A DNA stretch of 64,000 bases from Rhizobium sp. NLR16a (GCF_017948245.1 NZ_CP072871.1:62001-126000), one strand, 5' to 3'; shown: positions 8,518 to 17,990, numbered from the stretch's first letter. Notes: a model not told the origin generated them from the letters alone. Numbers and translations are program-made.

Positions 8518-9260
8518 GGCCGGACACCTCGATCGGAGCGGACGCCTACCGGGCCTTCCTCGAAAAGAGTTGCGGCCGGCGCCCGGTTCTCGGCCGGTCT
8601 CGTATGCTTGTCGTCGTTGCGGCTCGGCGCGGTATAGAGGGCGGAATAGGCGCCGATCGTCCTGACATAGCCGGCGAGCTGCCAGATCTGGTCGCTCGTC
8701 ATTTTGTTCGCGAAGGCAGGCATGCCGTGAGGCCGTCCGTCGCGTATGGATGCCACGACCGATACCATTTCCGAGCCATAAAACCACCAGCCGTCAAGAA
8801 ACGAAGGGCCGGTCCCGCCTCGTCCGTCTCCATGGCAACTAGCGCAGCCGAACCAGGAATAAAGGCGCTTGCCCTGGCTCAGATCATAGGCGGTCACCTC
8901 ATAAGGCTTGCCAAGCGCGAAATACACGTGGGGTGGTGTGCCGCCGATCCCGCCCGGCATCAGCAGGAACTGATCGAGAGATGATGTGACCGGCGGATCG
9001 GCGCGATATTGCCTTGGATGTCTAGCCCAGCCCATCGCGGCTCCGATCACGAACACAAAGAGCAGCAACATCAAGACCAACCAGATGCCCTCCTTCTTGA
9101 CTGTGCTATCGGCAAGCAAAGGGAACCGATCGGGACCGGACGCGACGGCGGTATCGGCGCGACGCAAGCGTGGACGGGTTGCCCAAGCAACGGCGGCCAA
9201 GACGCCGGCCATTGTGAGAAACGATACTGCCGCCGACCAGGCATGCTTGCTTTCGCGCAT
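8514..9260 (-). CDS. Cytochrome c with two N-terminal membrane helices
   Basis: The 248-residue protein begins with a membrane segment (residues ~8-26) and has a second at ~58-78, which would return the chain to the periplasm. A cytochrome c domain with CASCHGDGRGGTGPSF and a distal Met in HGMPAF follows. The PHVYFALGKPYEVTAYDLSQG segment before the haem resembles cytochromes that accompany FdhF-like or Cox modules. It lies 14 bases after the FdhF-like gene and overlaps the coxB start, so it may be the electron link between the two. Confidence 0.8.
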   Translation of the reverse strand: MRESKHAWSAAVSFLTMAGVLAAVAWATRPRLRRADTAVASGPDRFPLLADSTVKKEGIWLVLMLLLFVFVIGAAMGWARHPRQYRADPPVTSSLDQFLLMPGGIGGTPPHVYFALGKPYEVTAYDLSQGKRLYSWFGCASCHGDGRGGTGPSFLDGWWFYGSEMVSVVASIRDGRPHGMPAFANKMTSDQIWQLAGYVRTIGAYSALYTAPSRNDDKHTRPAENRAPAATLFEEGPVGVRSDRGVRP

Positions 9261-9274
9261 CGCCGGGACCTGGG

Positions 9275-11677
9275 TTAGGGTCGCGACGACAGAGCCGAGA
9301 GACTGAGCCGCACCGGCAACATCTTGTAGGACGGGGTCTTGGCTTTGGCGTCGTGATGCGCCAGCGGAAAGAGCGGGTTCGCCTCAGGGTAATAGGCCGC
9401 ACAGCACCCGGTTGGAATCGCGTGCCTGGCAATCTTGAAGCCGGCGACTCGGCGCAATGTGGCGACGTCGATGGCAGTCGTCAGATCGACGAAATCGCCT
9501 TCTTTGAAGCCCAGTCTGTCAATATCCTCATCGTTCATGAAGACCACCTTTCGCGATCCCTTCACGCCGCGGTAGCGATCGCTGTAACCGTAGATGGTCG
9601 TGTTGAACTGGTCGTTGGAGCGTAATGTGGCGAGGTTGAGAACCTCAGTGTCGCCCGGACCGATGTCGAGTTCGGGGAAGAGCCGCGGCGGCGTGATGAA
9701 ATTGGCTTTCTGGTTGGGCGTCGTCCATTTGCGCTCCCTGGCCGGCACCGGTCTCGGAATGCCGCCCGGCTGAAACATGCGTTTGTTGAAATCCCTGAAC
9801 GTCTCGGGATAGGTCGCTTCGATCGCATCGCGGATCTTCGAATAATCGCCGACCCATTCGTCCCACGGGACTCGGCCCTTCGCCAGCGTCGCCTTGGCGA
9901 TTCCGGCGATGATGGCGGGCTCCGACAGAAGCTCCTGACTTGCTGGCTTCGCCTTTCCGCGCGAACCATGGAAATGCGCCACGGAACTTTCGATGGAGAC
10001 GGCTTGCGGACCGCTCGCCTGTTCATCGATCTCAATGCGGCCGAGACAGGGAAGGAGATAGGCGATTTCCCCATGGATGACGTGGCTGCGATTGAGCTTC
10101 GTCGCAATCTGTACCGTCAGGCGGAGTTTGCGCCAGGCCTCCTCCATCGCTTCCGTTTCCGGGACAGCGCGCAGGAAATTGCCACCGAGGCTGACGAAGG
10201 CCTTGGCTTCGCCATCCATGATCGCCTTGCAGGTGTCAACGGTCGCGCGACCTTCCCACTGTGGCGGCTCGAACTGGTAGAGCTCCTTCAGCTTGTCGAG
10301 CGGCACGAGGTCCGGCTTTTCCGTTATCCCGACCGTGCGCTGGCCCTGCACGTTCGAGTGGCCGCGCACGGCGCAGATATTGGCGCCCGGCTTGCCGATA
10401 TTGCCGCGCAGTAGCGCGAGATTGGCGACCATATGAACGTTCTCGACACCCATCACATGCTGCGTGAGACCCATGCCGTAGATCATCAGCACCGCCTCCG
10501 AATGGGCGTAGGTGCGGGCTGCCTGAATCATCTGCTCGCGGGTCAAGCCGGAAACACTCTCCAGCTCGGCCCAGTCATATCGGCGGGCCGCTTCGGCGAA
10601 TTCCTCGAAACCCGACGTATGCGTGCTGATGAAATCGTGGTCGAGAACATGCTTTTTGTCGGCGGCGGCAATCGAAGCGGCGAAGGCGACCGCCGCAGCA
10701 TTATCCGGTTTATGGGGCAGGGCATCGGAGCCTGAAACCTTGCTCATGCCCAGTGCCTTCATCGCATCGTCGGCTTCGATCAAGGCTTTGCAGACCCCGA
10801 AGAGGGCCGCGATGTCGCCTCCGTTCTTCACCTGGTAATATTCCGACGAAATCGGCGTCGACCGGCCGGTCAGCATCTGGCTCGGCATTTGCGGGTTGAT
10901 GAAACGTTCGAGACCCGGTTCGCGCAAGAGATTGAAGGTGACGATTTTCACGCCCCGGTCGACGGCGTCCTGAAGGTCATGCAGCATCCGCGGAGAAGAG
11001 GTGGCGACGTTCTGTGCCATGTAGAAAATGCAATCGCAGTTCTGGAAATCGGACAGGATTGCCGTGCCGACGGAGGCTCCGATGCTTTCCGGCAGACCGA
11101 CCGAGGAGCTTTCGTGACACATGTTGGAAGAGTCGGGCAGGTTGTTGCTGCCGAAGATGCGGGCAAAAAGCTGATACATGTAGGAGGTCTCGAGGGATGC
11201 GCGCCCAGAGGTGTAGAAATCGACCTCACGCGGAGGAATTGACCGCAGCTCCTCGCCGATCTCCGCGAATGCATCGCTCCAGTCCACCGGTTCGTATTTG
11301 TCGGTCGAGCGGTTCCACCGCATCGGATGGGTCAGGCGACCTTGCTCTTCGAGATCGTGATCGCTCCACTGCTCCAGCTCATGCAATGTATGGGCGGCGA
11401 AGAAGGCGCGGTCGGCGCGGCGGGAAGTGACCTCCCAGGCGGTCGCCTTTGCGCCGCTTTCGCAAAATTCCATCGCATGCGGTTTTGCAGGCTTGGCCCA
11501 GGCGCAACTGACACACATGTAGCCGTCTGGTTTGTTGTGATGGGAAAGCAGCGACGGCCCCGATCGGGGGACGTGTTCGCGCAGAAGAATTTCTCCAAGA
11601 GATCTCGCCGCCGCCCATCCGCCAGCCGCAGGCGTGTTCTCACCAATTGTTGGCGGATGTTTCGATCGCGCTGACAT
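9275..11677 (-). CDS. FdhF/YdeP family molybdopterin oxidoreductase
   Basis: The ~800-residue protein belongs to the DMSO-reductase superfamily, YdeP/TIGR01701 branch. The N terminus has CVSCAW plus FCESG, a partial Cys cluster that may hold an Fe-S centre. Pterin-binding segments follow (YTSGRASLETSYMYQLFARI, NMCHESSSVG, GIAKATL), with a C-terminal molydopterin dinucleotide-binding domain containing TLRSNDQFNTTIYGYSDR. The substrate is unknown; formate is only suggested by the family name. The ATG at 11677 is chosen for its GGGAGG ribosome site; longer upstream reading lacks conserved sequence. It is the first gene of the oxidase operon and may donate electrons to it (inference). Confidence 0.85.
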   Translation of the reverse strand: MSARSKHPPTIGENTPAAGGWAAARSLGEILLREHVPRSGPSLLSHHNKPDGYMCVSCAWAKPAKPHAMEFCESGAKATAWEVTSRRADRAFFAAHTLHELEQWSDHDLEEQGRLTHPMRWNRSTDKYEPVDWSDAFAEIGEELRSIPPREVDFYTSGRASLETSYMYQLFARIFGSNNLPDSSNMCHESSSVGLPESIGASVGTAILSDFQNCDCIFYMAQNVATSSPRMLHDLQDAVDRGVKIVTFNLLREPGLERFINPQMPSQMLTGRSTPISSEYYQVKNGGDIAALFGVCKALIEADDAMKALGMSKVSGSDALPHKPDNAAAVAFAASIAAADKKHVLDHDFISTHTSGFEEFAEAARRYDWAELESVSGLTREQMIQAARTYAHSEAVLMIYGMGLTQHVMGVENVHMVANLALLRGNIGKPGANICAVRGHSNVQGQRTVGITEKPDLVPLDKLKELYQFEPPQWEGRATVDTCKAIMDGEAKAFVSLGGNFLRAVPETEAMEEAWRKLRLTVQIATKLNRSHVIHGEIAYLLPCLGRIEIDEQASGPQAVSIESSVAHFHGSRGKAKPASQELLSEPAIIAGIAKATLAKGRVPWDEWVGDYSKIRDAIEATYPETFRDFNKRMFQPGGIPRPVPARERKWTTPNQKANFITPPRLFPELDIGPGDTEVLNLATLRSNDQFNTTIYGYSDRYRGVKGSRKVVFMNDEDIDRLGFKEGDFVDLTTAIDVATLRRVAGFKIARHAIPTGCCAAYYPEANPLFPLAHHDAKAKTPSYKMLPVRLSLSALSSRP

Positions 11678-11730
11678 TTTTGCCTCCCGACATTGTCGAA
11701 GGAAATCCCTGGCAGATATTTTGCGACCCG

Positions 11731-11755
11731 AACTCTTGGAGAAACAAACTGTTCC
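11731..11755 (-). promoter_or_regulatory. EcfG-like promoter of the FdhF-oxidase operon
   Basis: Read on the minus strand, GGAAC (11755-11751) is followed after 17 bases by GTT (11733-11731), close to the general-stress sigma-factor consensus (the base before GTT is A rather than C). It would place transcription initiation roughly 45 bases before the FdhF-like ATG. Confidence 0.4.
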
Positions 11756-11841
11756 AGACGACATGGCAAAGTGACCTGTCGACAGCCGGTGACGGGAGAG
11801 GAGTGGCAATAATCTGGTCTTCTCGGCTGCGTCGCATGTCC

Positions 11842-12093
11842 TCAGAGGTGCGTCGGAGCATCGGCCTCCACCTCGGCATAGAGCTGACCGCACATTGTCA
11901 GCGACCGCCGCATCGCGGCGACGCGATCCTCGGCGTCCTTGCATGAATAGGCCCAGATGTCGGTCGCCCAGCTCTTGCCATCCATCTCGTACTGCAGGGC
12001 AAACTTATAGAGCCGTCGCTCATCCGCGTCGGTGCTCACCAAAGCGCGATCGGGATCATCGCGGCGCTGCCGTGGAAAACATACAACATTCAC
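11842..12093 (-). CDS. Hypothetical small protein (GTG start)
   Basis: The product of 83 residues is not recognised by name. GTG at 12093 is preferred because GAGGAG stands 6 bases upstream; a longer frame exists but would overlap the VapB gene and its control region. Residues ~29-75 (RRLYKFALQYEMDGKSWATD then IWAYSCKDAEDRVAAMRRSL) look like a folded alpha/beta domain with an aromatic core. There is no membrane segment or signal. It lies 165 bases upstream of the FdhF-like gene on the same strand but the EcfG-like promoter lies in between, so it may be separately transcribed. Confidence 0.55.
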   Translation of the reverse strand: MNVVCFPRQRRDDPDRALVSTDADERRLYKFALQYEMDGKSWATDIWAYSCKDAEDRVAAMRRSLTMCGQLYAEVEADAPTHL

Positions 12094-12253
12094 AACGTGC
12101 TCCTCGGGTTCACCTTGCCAGGGTACGAAATGCCGCTTTGCTTGGACTAACCTGAACGCGCGGATTTCGTTCCCTGCGCTCCGGGCCTGAGCAGGCCTAC
12201 TCGCGGTCCGGCCTTTTCCTTCCCGCAACTTGCATCGCCGCGACAAATCCATT

Positions 12254-12276
12254 ATGTACACACGGATGATGTACAC
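12254..12276. promoter_or_regulatory. Candidate VapBC operator (two TGTACA palindromes)
   Basis: ATGTACAC occurs at 12254-12261 and again at 12269-12276, each containing the palindrome TGTACA, 15 bases apart. The pair lies 32-54 bases before the vapB ATG. VapB antitoxins of the AbrB type bind paired palindromes like this to repress their own operon. Confidence 0.45.
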
Positions 12277-12307
12277 GGGCGAGTTCGACTTCGGAAAGCA
12301 GGATGTC

Positions 12308-12544
12308 ATGCATACGACAAAAGTATTCAAGAACGGCAACTCTCAAGCCGTGAGAATTCCCGCCGATTTGGCTTACAGCCAGACCGAGATGGAGCTTGAA
12401 ATCGAGCGCATTGGTGACGAGCTCCGCATCCGCCCGCTAAAACCGTCCCTGGAGGGCGTACTGGCGCGTTTCGCAAGATTTGACGACTCGTTCATGGCGG
12501 AGGGGCGCGGTGATCAGGAGCAGGCCGAACGGGATAGGCTGTAA
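12308..12544 (+). CDS. vapB: VapB-type antitoxin (AbrB/SpoVT fold)
   Basis: The 78-residue protein begins TTKVFKNGNSQAVRIPADL, the swapped-hairpin AbrB DNA-binding motif of VapB antitoxins. Its C-terminal half (LARFARFDDSFMAEGRGDQE) would wrap around the toxin. ATG at 12308 is preferred over the upstream in-frame start because the conserved domain begins right there and an AGGA site precedes it. The stop overlaps the vapC start as TAATG. Confidence 0.85.
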   Translation: MHTTKVFKNGNSQAVRIPADLAYSQTEMELEIERIGDELRIRPLKPSLEGVLARFARFDDSFMAEGRGDQEQAERDRL

Positions 12545-12945
12545 TGCCGCTCTACATGCTTGACACAAACATGTGCATCTATCTGATGAAGGAGCAGCCG
12601 CCGCAAGTCGCACGACGTTTTGCTCAATGCCGCGTTGGCGATGTCGTCATGTCTGCCATTACGTTCGCGGAACTCGAATATGGCGTTTCTGCCTCGAAGG
12701 ATGCAGAAAGGGAACGGTCGAACCTAGAGTATCTGATCGAGGCAATCCCTGTCGCCCCGTTCGATAGTGATGCGGCACGGGCCTACGGACCTCTCAGGTT
12801 CGCGACACGTGACCGGAAAAAGGATCACTTGGACAAACTGATAGCCGCTCATGCGGTTTCGCTCAAGGCTGTCCTCGTGACGAATAATGTGCGGGACTTT
12901 ACGGTTTACCAGGACTTGCGCGTCGAAAACTGGCTGTTCCCATGA
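12544..12945 (+). CDS. vapC: VapC toxin, PIN-domain ribonuclease
   Basis: The 133-residue PIN-domain protein has the acidic catalytic set expected of VapC: Asp7 in MLDTN, Glu45 in FAELEYG, Asp98-type residue in KDHLDKLIAAHA and a late Asp in NNVRDF. VapC toxins cleave tRNA-fMet or rRNA when the antitoxin is degraded. It is translationally coupled to vapB. The active site appears intact, so the pair is probably functional and could stabilise the replicon. Confidence 0.88.
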   Translation: MPLYMLDTNMCIYLMKEQPPQVARRFAQCRVGDVVMSAITFAELEYGVSASKDAERERSNLEYLIEAIPVAPFDSDAARAYGPLRFATRDRKKDHLDKLIAAHAVSLKAVLVTNNVRDFTVYQDLRVENWLFP

Positions 12946-13395
12946 GTGCTGGTGATGGGATGGTTGCGCGTATAGTTCAATGCAACCTCAGGTGGCGAGT
13001 CTGGCGTAAGCTGAATTATGGAACAGCCGTCCAGGGTCAGCGGGCCGGCATGGCATTTTGCGTTGATGCGCACGGACGACATCCACCCCGCACCCAAAAG
13101 GCCATGCATATGGCTGCGTGAGCAAGCGTGCGAACCGCTTGACCGCGCGGGATACACAGCACGCCAAGTCGTAAGAGGTCCCCCAGGGGATGCGCGATGG
13201 TGAGGTCAACGAAGCGGGCAGCGCCTTCTCAGGTTCTTTACTCCCGCAATCGCGGCGATAGCGGCAGCGATGAGTAGGGAAGCCGATCGACCGGGTAACA
13301 GTTCCAGGCCGCTTGATGAGCAGGCAGCAGGGCTTTCAAGTTGATCGCGTTCGGTTCATATAAGTTGGCCGGTGGCGTTTGGTGGGACGGGGAAG
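12946..13395. other. 450-bp gap without a recognised gene
   Basis: Both strands have only short open frames (for example 13018-13203 plus and 12906-13157 minus) with no recognisable domain or good ribosome site. The composition and repeated stop codons suggest decayed DNA between the toxin-antitoxin pair and the DUF3422 gene. No insertion-sequence ends were identified. Confidence 0.4.
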
Positions 13396-14682
13396 ATGGA
13401 TTTGAGTTCGAATCGCGCAGAGGAAGCAGTTTCAACCACGACGTCTGCTTCTGCGCAGCACGTCGCCAGCCCAGCGACTGTCGGACTGCAAACAGCAGAT
13501 TTCAACTCCGAGCTTCACGCTCGTCCGTCCATTTATTTTACCGGCCCGGCGATCGTCGAGCACATTGCGTTTATGCCCTTGGATGGGGCGATCAAAGAGT
13601 TCCACGATAGCCTGGAAGTCGATGGTGAGATTTCAGTCAGGGTCGAACGGCATACTGAATTCGTCACGGTCACACGCCTGCGGAAATTGCACTCGGAGCC
13701 CGGGCGTTGGCCGGAATCTGATCTTGCGGAAGGTGATTTTGCGCGGCTGGCAGGGTTGACCGCTCCTCGCCTTGTTTGCCACGTTGCTATCCTTGTGCTG
13801 GGCAACCCTCCTGACGAGCTGGGACCGGTTTTAAAATCCTTCGATTTCGGGGATACAGCGGCGTCCTCGATTGGTGGTGGGTCGGCGCAAGTCTGCTCCG
13901 ATTTTAGGGTCAGACCGGACAATTCAAGCAGGATCATCCTGTTCAACAGGGACCTGAACGCACATCGCCTGGGGCGCATGGTGCGCCGCATCTGCGAGAT
14001 AGAAACCTACAGATCAATGGCGCTGCTCGGATTGCCGGAGGCGCGACGTCTGGCACCGCTTCTCGGTCAGTATGATGCGGAGCTCGTTCAACTGACCAAT
14101 CGCAACTTGAGTACTCCTGCACATCAGCACAAGCAGCTGCTGGACGAGATCACGGTTCTTTCGTCCCATATCATCTCGGCCACCGCGGAAACCAGAAACA
14201 GGTTCGGAGCGACCGCCGCCTACGCGAAAATCGTTGAAGAGAGAATCGCGCTTCTACGGGAAACCCATGTCCCCGGCTTCCAGCGCTTTGGCACTTTCGT
14301 CGAGCGGCGGTTCAAGCCGGCGGTTCGTACTTGCGAGGCAAGTGCATTGAGGCTTGAGCAGCTGTCGAGAGCGACGATGCACCTGCTCGATCTGCTACAG
14401 ACTCGAATTCAGGTCGAGATTGAGTTCCAGAATGCTACGCAGATTCAAGCAATGGCGGATCGAGCTGCGACGCAGGTCAAGATCCAGCGCGCGGTCGAAG
14501 GCTTTTCGATCATTGCGATTAGCTATTATTTGCTGAGCTTGGTGAAGTTCATATATGAGACGGCAGACCACGCTGGGTTCCATTTCGATCCGGTGATCAT
14601 GCTTGTTGCCGTTCCGGTGGTTGTGGGAACCGTTGCGATCACTATCCTCCGCGTCAAGCATGCTCTGCGAGAAGGGTCCTGA
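13396..14682 (+). CDS. DUF3422 family membrane-associated protein
   Basis: The ~428-residue protein matches the DUF3422 pattern: LHARPSIYFTGPAIVEHIAF near the start, the central HRLGRMVRRICEIETYRSMALLGLP block, and a long helical region. Two C-terminal transmembrane helices (IIAISYYLLSLVKFIYETA and VIMLVAVPVVVGTVAITIL) follow. The family is widespread in Proteobacteria and has no established function; a large soluble part plus a terminal hairpin in the membrane is typical. ATG at 13396 lies next to GGGACGGGG; a GTG at 13372 is possible. Confidence 0.8.
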   Translation: MDLSSNRAEEAVSTTTSASAQHVASPATVGLQTADFNSELHARPSIYFTGPAIVEHIAFMPLDGAIKEFHDSLEVDGEISVRVERHTEFVTVTRLRKLHSEPGRWPESDLAEGDFARLAGLTAPRLVCHVAILVLGNPPDELGPVLKSFDFGDTAASSIGGGSAQVCSDFRVRPDNSSRIILFNRDLNAHRLGRMVRRICEIETYRSMALLGLPEARRLAPLLGQYDAELVQLTNRNLSTPAHQHKQLLDEITVLSSHIISATAETRNRFGATAAYAKIVEERIALLRETHVPGFQRFGTFVERRFKPAVRTCEASALRLEQLSRATMHLLDLLQTRIQVEIEFQNATQIQAMADRAATQVKIQRAVEGFSIIAISYYLLSLVKFIYETADHAGFHFDPVIMLVAVPVVVGTVAITILRVKHALREGS

Positions 14683-14808
14683 AGCTGGAAATCGCGCGTC
14701 AGAACACTTTGCACTCTTCTTGATCCACCCCTCAAAGAGTTGCCGGCGGCGAGAGCAAGGCTGTTGGTTCTTCTACCCGGTGACCTCAGGACAAGTACCT
14801 GATCGTCA

Positions 14809-16644
14809 TCACGCCGCCATGGTGCGGACGCTATGTCTAGGCTTAGCGGCCTGAGCGGGGTCACGGTCGAGGGTGAACTGATTGACCAGTTCGCGCAGCC
14901 TGCTCGCCTCAGCCGACAATGACGCGGCCGCTGCGGTGGATTGCTCGACCATCGCCGCATTCTGCTGAGTCGACTGGTCCATCTGATTGACGGCCGTATT
15001 GATTTCGGCAAGTCCGGTGGACTGTTCACGCGCAGAGGTCGCGATCGCTTCCATCAACCGGTTGATCTGAGACACTTGCTCGCTGATTTCGTTCAACGAC
15101 TGGCCAGTCTCGAGAACCAGTCTTACGCCGGTGCCGACTTCGGTGGAGGACTTTTGGATAAGGCCCTTGATTTCCTTCGCCGCCGTCGCTGCCCGCTGGG
15201 CAAGCTCGCGAACCTCCTGAGCGACAACGGCAAAACCTTTGCCGGCTTCGCCGGCCCGTGCTGCCTCGACGCCGGCATTCAGGGCAAGAAGATTGGTCTG
15301 GAAAGCGATGTCGTCGATGACGCCGATAATGCTCGATATTCGTTCGGAGCTTTCCTCTATCCGCCGCATCGCCTGTTCGGCATGAGATACAACGGAAGCA
15401 GAACGTTCTGCACTGACGTTAGCCGCCTGGGCGACTTTGCGAGCCTCCTCGGTTCGCTTCGAGGCGGTCGTCACATTGGCAGTAATCTCATCGAGGGCTG
15501 CCGCAGTCTCCTCCAGGGAGGCTGCCTGCTGTTCGGTCCGCTTGGACAGATCTTGCGCACCGGAGGCGATTTCGCATGTTCCGGTGTCGATGCTGTGCAC
15601 CGTCTGCAGTACAGCGCCAATGGTTGTGCCGAGTTGCCTAAGCGAAGCATTGAAATCCCCACGCAACCTCTCGTATTCCGGAGCGAACGGCTCCGCCAAC
15701 TGGAAAGAAACGTCACCGCCCGCAAGGCGTCTCAATCCATCGCCAAGCGTCGTTGTCGCAAAGCGCAACTGCTGCGCTTCCCGTTCGGCGCGCTCCTGTG
15801 CGGCAGCGCGCTCCGCCTCCGACTGGCTTCGCGATATCGCTGCTTCCTGCTCCAATCGAAGAACGTTGATCGCGTTCTGTCGAAACACTTCCACTGCTCC
15901 TGCCATCGCCCCGATTTCGTCGGCGCGGCCAGCATAGGGGATTTCGCTCTGCAGATCGCCGTCGGAAAGGGTCTTCATGGCGGAGGCGATCCATCGGATC
16001 GGATTGGCGATGCCGAAAACGGCAAACAGTGCTCCAGCCGAAGTGACCAGAATCGAAAGGGCGGCAATTAATGCCGTGGTCGTGAACGCGTAGCTCGCCG
16101 TCGCGTTGCTTGTGGTCACATATGTTTCGGTCTGTCCGAGAATGAACGCCACCAAGTCAGCAATCTCCTGGTTCACCAGATCAGATTGTGCCTCCATACT
16201 CTCCCGAAAGAGGCCGACCGCCTCGGCGGCCTTGCCGTTGTCGTGCAGTTGGACCATTTGCTGCGCAAACTCGCTATATTTCTTGAGCCCTGTCTCGACG
16301 TCTTTGATCAGCTCGCGGCCTTTCTCCGTGCGGACGCCCGCCACATATTCTCGGATTGCTCGCTCGACCGCGGCGTTCGCCTCGTCGATCAGCTTCGCCT
16401 CGGCGGCTTGCTTCTCAGGCGAGGCCTCCAGCAAGTACCGCGCATAGGCCAGCTTCAGATCAGAGAAGTTTCCCTTGATATCCCGGGCGGTGATCATCCG
16501 CTTCATCCAGAAGCCGCCAATCTGCTGAGCACTGTCGTTCAGTGTCGAAATTGTACTGAGAGAATTGTACGACAAGGCAATCAGGAAGGCACAGATGACA
16601 GACAAAACGGCAATCAGGGTCTGCTTGACGGTCGGGCGTTTCAT
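14809..16644 (-). CDS. Methyl-accepting chemotaxis protein
   Basis: The 611-residue receptor has an N-terminal membrane helix (residues ~8-28), a periplasmic four-helix-bundle sensor domain (~30-185), a second helix (~190-215), HAMP segments (~215-320) and a cytoplasmic signalling domain. The conserved hairpin tip is present as [32 protein letters not shown] sequence around residue 460. The ligand is unknown. A second HAMP-like stretch ([17 protein letters not shown]) precedes the signalling part. There are no chemotaxis genes nearby, so it is probably an accessory receptor feeding the chromosomal Che system. The ~295 bp upstream (16645-16940) hold its leader and no gene. Confidence 0.92.
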   Translation of the reverse strand: MKRPTVKQTLIAVLSVICAFLIALSYNSLSTISTLNDSAQQIGGFWMKRMITARDIKGNFSDLKLAYARYLLEASPEKQAAEAKLIDEANAAVERAIREYVAGVRTEKGRELIKDVETGLKKYSEFAQQMVQLHDNGKAAEAVGLFRESMEAQSDLVNQEIADLVAFILGQTETYVTTSNATASYAFTTTALIAALSILVTSAGALFAVFGIANPIRWIASAMKTLSDGDLQSEIPYAGRADEIGAMAGAVEVFRQNAINVLRLEQEAAISRSQSEAERAAAQERAEREAQQLRFATTTLGDGLRRLAGGDVSFQLAEPFAPEYERLRGDFNASLRQLGTTIGAVLQTVHSIDTGTCEIASGAQDLSKRTEQQAASLEETAAALDEITANVTTASKRTEEARKVAQAANVSAERSASVVSHAEQAMRRIEESSERISSIIGVIDDIAFQTNLLALNAGVEAARAGEAGKGFAVVAQEVRELAQRAATAAKEIKGLIQKSSTEVGTGVRLVLETGQSLNEISEQVSQINRLMEAIATSAREQSTGLAEINTAVNQMDQSTQQNAAMVEQSTAAAASLSAEASRLRELVNQFTLDRDPAQAAKPRHSVRTMAA

Positions 16645-16940
16645 ACAATTCTCCAGTCCTCTAGGGCGGGCTGTACAGCTCAGATAACCGCAAGAATTCG
16701 CGCGACTGGCTAATTTAGGATTAACTTCAATTGGTTTCGCCGTCGCTCTCTGAATAATTTATGTCGCTTACAAACGAGGCGTAGCAAAGTTCTCATCCCT
16801 GCTATCATCGGTATGTTATTGACGACTTAGGATGAGATCGAAAGTCTCGGCCGCCAAGCGGCATCATGCCTGGCCGTCGAGCCCGCCTCCGTCGCCGCGC
16901 AGTTTTACGGCTTCGGTATCAAGAGGTCACCGGTGATACC

Positions 16941-17555
16941 TCACTTTGCGGATCGCCATGGCGCGGTCGCGGCCAGCCACTGCCGCGTGCGGGCCTCGGG
17001 ATCCGGGTTGCGGGTGATATCGGTGACCACGGCGGCACTATCAGCGCCTCTTTCCAGCACCACCGGCGCCCGTTCGGCGGTGATCCCGCCGATGGCGACG
17101 AGCGGTATCGCGCCGACACGCTGGCGCCAGTCGGAAAGACGTTCAACGCCTTGCGGCGCCCATTTCAGCTGTTTGAGGATCGTCGGCCAGACCGGCCCGA
17201 GCGCAACATAATCCGGCTCGGCCGCCAGCGCCGTCTCCAGCTCCGCTGTGTCGTGGGTGGAAAGGCCGAGCTTCAGGCCGGCGCGACGAATGGCATTCCT
17301 GTCGGCGGCCATCAGGTCTTCCTGGCCGAGATGAACGAAATCGCATCCTTCATCGATCGCCAGTTTCCAGTAGTCGTTGACGACCAATTGGCAACCCGCG
17401 GCCGCGCAGGCAGCCCTCGATCGCCGGATCTGCTCGCGAAGCACGGAGTCCGGGCAATCCTTGATGCGCAGCTGGACGAGTTTGACGCCGAGTGGCGCGA
17501 GACGCTCGACCCATTCGGCGTTGTCGACGATGAGATAGAAGGGGTCTAGCTTCAT
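16941..17555 (-). CDS. thiE: Second copy of thiamine phosphate synthase (ThiE-like)
   Basis: The 204-residue TIM-barrel protein is about 92% identical (roughly 17 differences by eye) to the ThiE encoded in the thi operon at 28.2 kb. The frame is intact and the phosphate-binding GGITAERAP and the LVVND and HLGQED active-site segments are kept. It couples HMP-pyrophosphate and thiazole phosphate into thiamine phosphate. Unlike the other copy it has no complete thi genes upstream, only a stub of thiG, and no riboswitch. The start at 17555 equals that of the operon copy. Whether it is transcribed is unclear. Confidence 0.8.
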   Translation of the reverse strand: MKLDPFYLIVDNAEWVERLAPLGVKLVQLRIKDCPDSVLREQIRRSRAACAAAGCQLVVNDYWKLAIDEGCDFVHLGQEDLMAADRNAIRRAGLKLGLSTHDTAELETALAAEPDYVALGPVWPTILKQLKWAPQGVERLSDWRQRVGAIPLVAIGGITAERAPVVLERGADSAAVVTDITRNPDPEARTRQWLAATAPWRSAK

Positions 17556-17672
17556 GAAAAGACTGCCTTGCCGATGACGGGAGTGGATGGGACGGCGACG
17601 TCGCGTGGCTCCAGCGGTATGGCCCCATGCGCCAGGCGGCCGGCATCGATGGCAAGCGCGAAGCCGCACGGC
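17552..17672 (-). pseudogene. thiG: 3' stub of thiG fused upstream of the extra thiE
   Basis: The ~120 bases before the extra thiE repeat, with few changes, the end of the operon thiG (equivalent of 28841-28960), including the ATGA overlap with thiE. They encode only the last ~38 residues ([20 protein letters not shown] and on to IGKAVFS). Similarity stops abruptly near 17672 after GGCAAGCGCGAA. This marks the breakpoint of a partial thiG-thiE duplication or import. Confidence 0.75.
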
Positions 17673-17990
17673 ATCTTTTGCCGCCAGCATTCCTACCCGG
17701 GCTCGAATATTTTGTTGCCACGCAAGACCGCGCTCCGATGCTTCGTTGTAGACGAGCGCCAAGTCGGCAGATCGCCTTGTCTGCTGCAGGGCTTCAAAGA
17801 GCAGCGCAGGTTGACGAACGTCCTTCTCGCGCTCGCCACCCCTGCCCGTCAGTGTGTCGGCGGCTGGCGACTATGAGCTTGTGGACCGCATGCCGGAGTG
17901 GATCAGGGACGACGACTGGGACACCGCTCCGGTGGAGCAGCATTGTCCCCTGACGGTTTCTGCTGTCGCGGGCGCTGCAACTGACCGGAT
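17673..17990. other. Rearranged segment with a coding-like fragment
   Basis: On the minus strand from about 17870 to 17675 one frame reads like protein (PALLFEALQQTRRSADLALV then [20 protein letters not shown]) and runs into the thiG stub at the breakpoint. It begins after an in-frame stop and has no clear start. It is not recognised. It looks like a piece of another gene brought next to the thiG/thiE block. The remainder shows nothing further. Confidence 0.3.

Noticed and set aside
9353..11444. Long plus-strand frames inside the FdhF-like gene
   Set aside because: They are antisense shadows of a conserved 800-residue enzyme in GC-rich DNA and have no domains or ribosome sites.
12906..13209. 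Possible insertion-sequence remnant after vapC
   Set aside because: No terminal inverted repeats, no target duplication and no transposase motif could be seen.
16941..17762. Longer 273-residue version of the extra ThiE
   Set aside because: The added residues translate the thiG stub in the wrong frame; the start at 17555 equals that of the operon copy.
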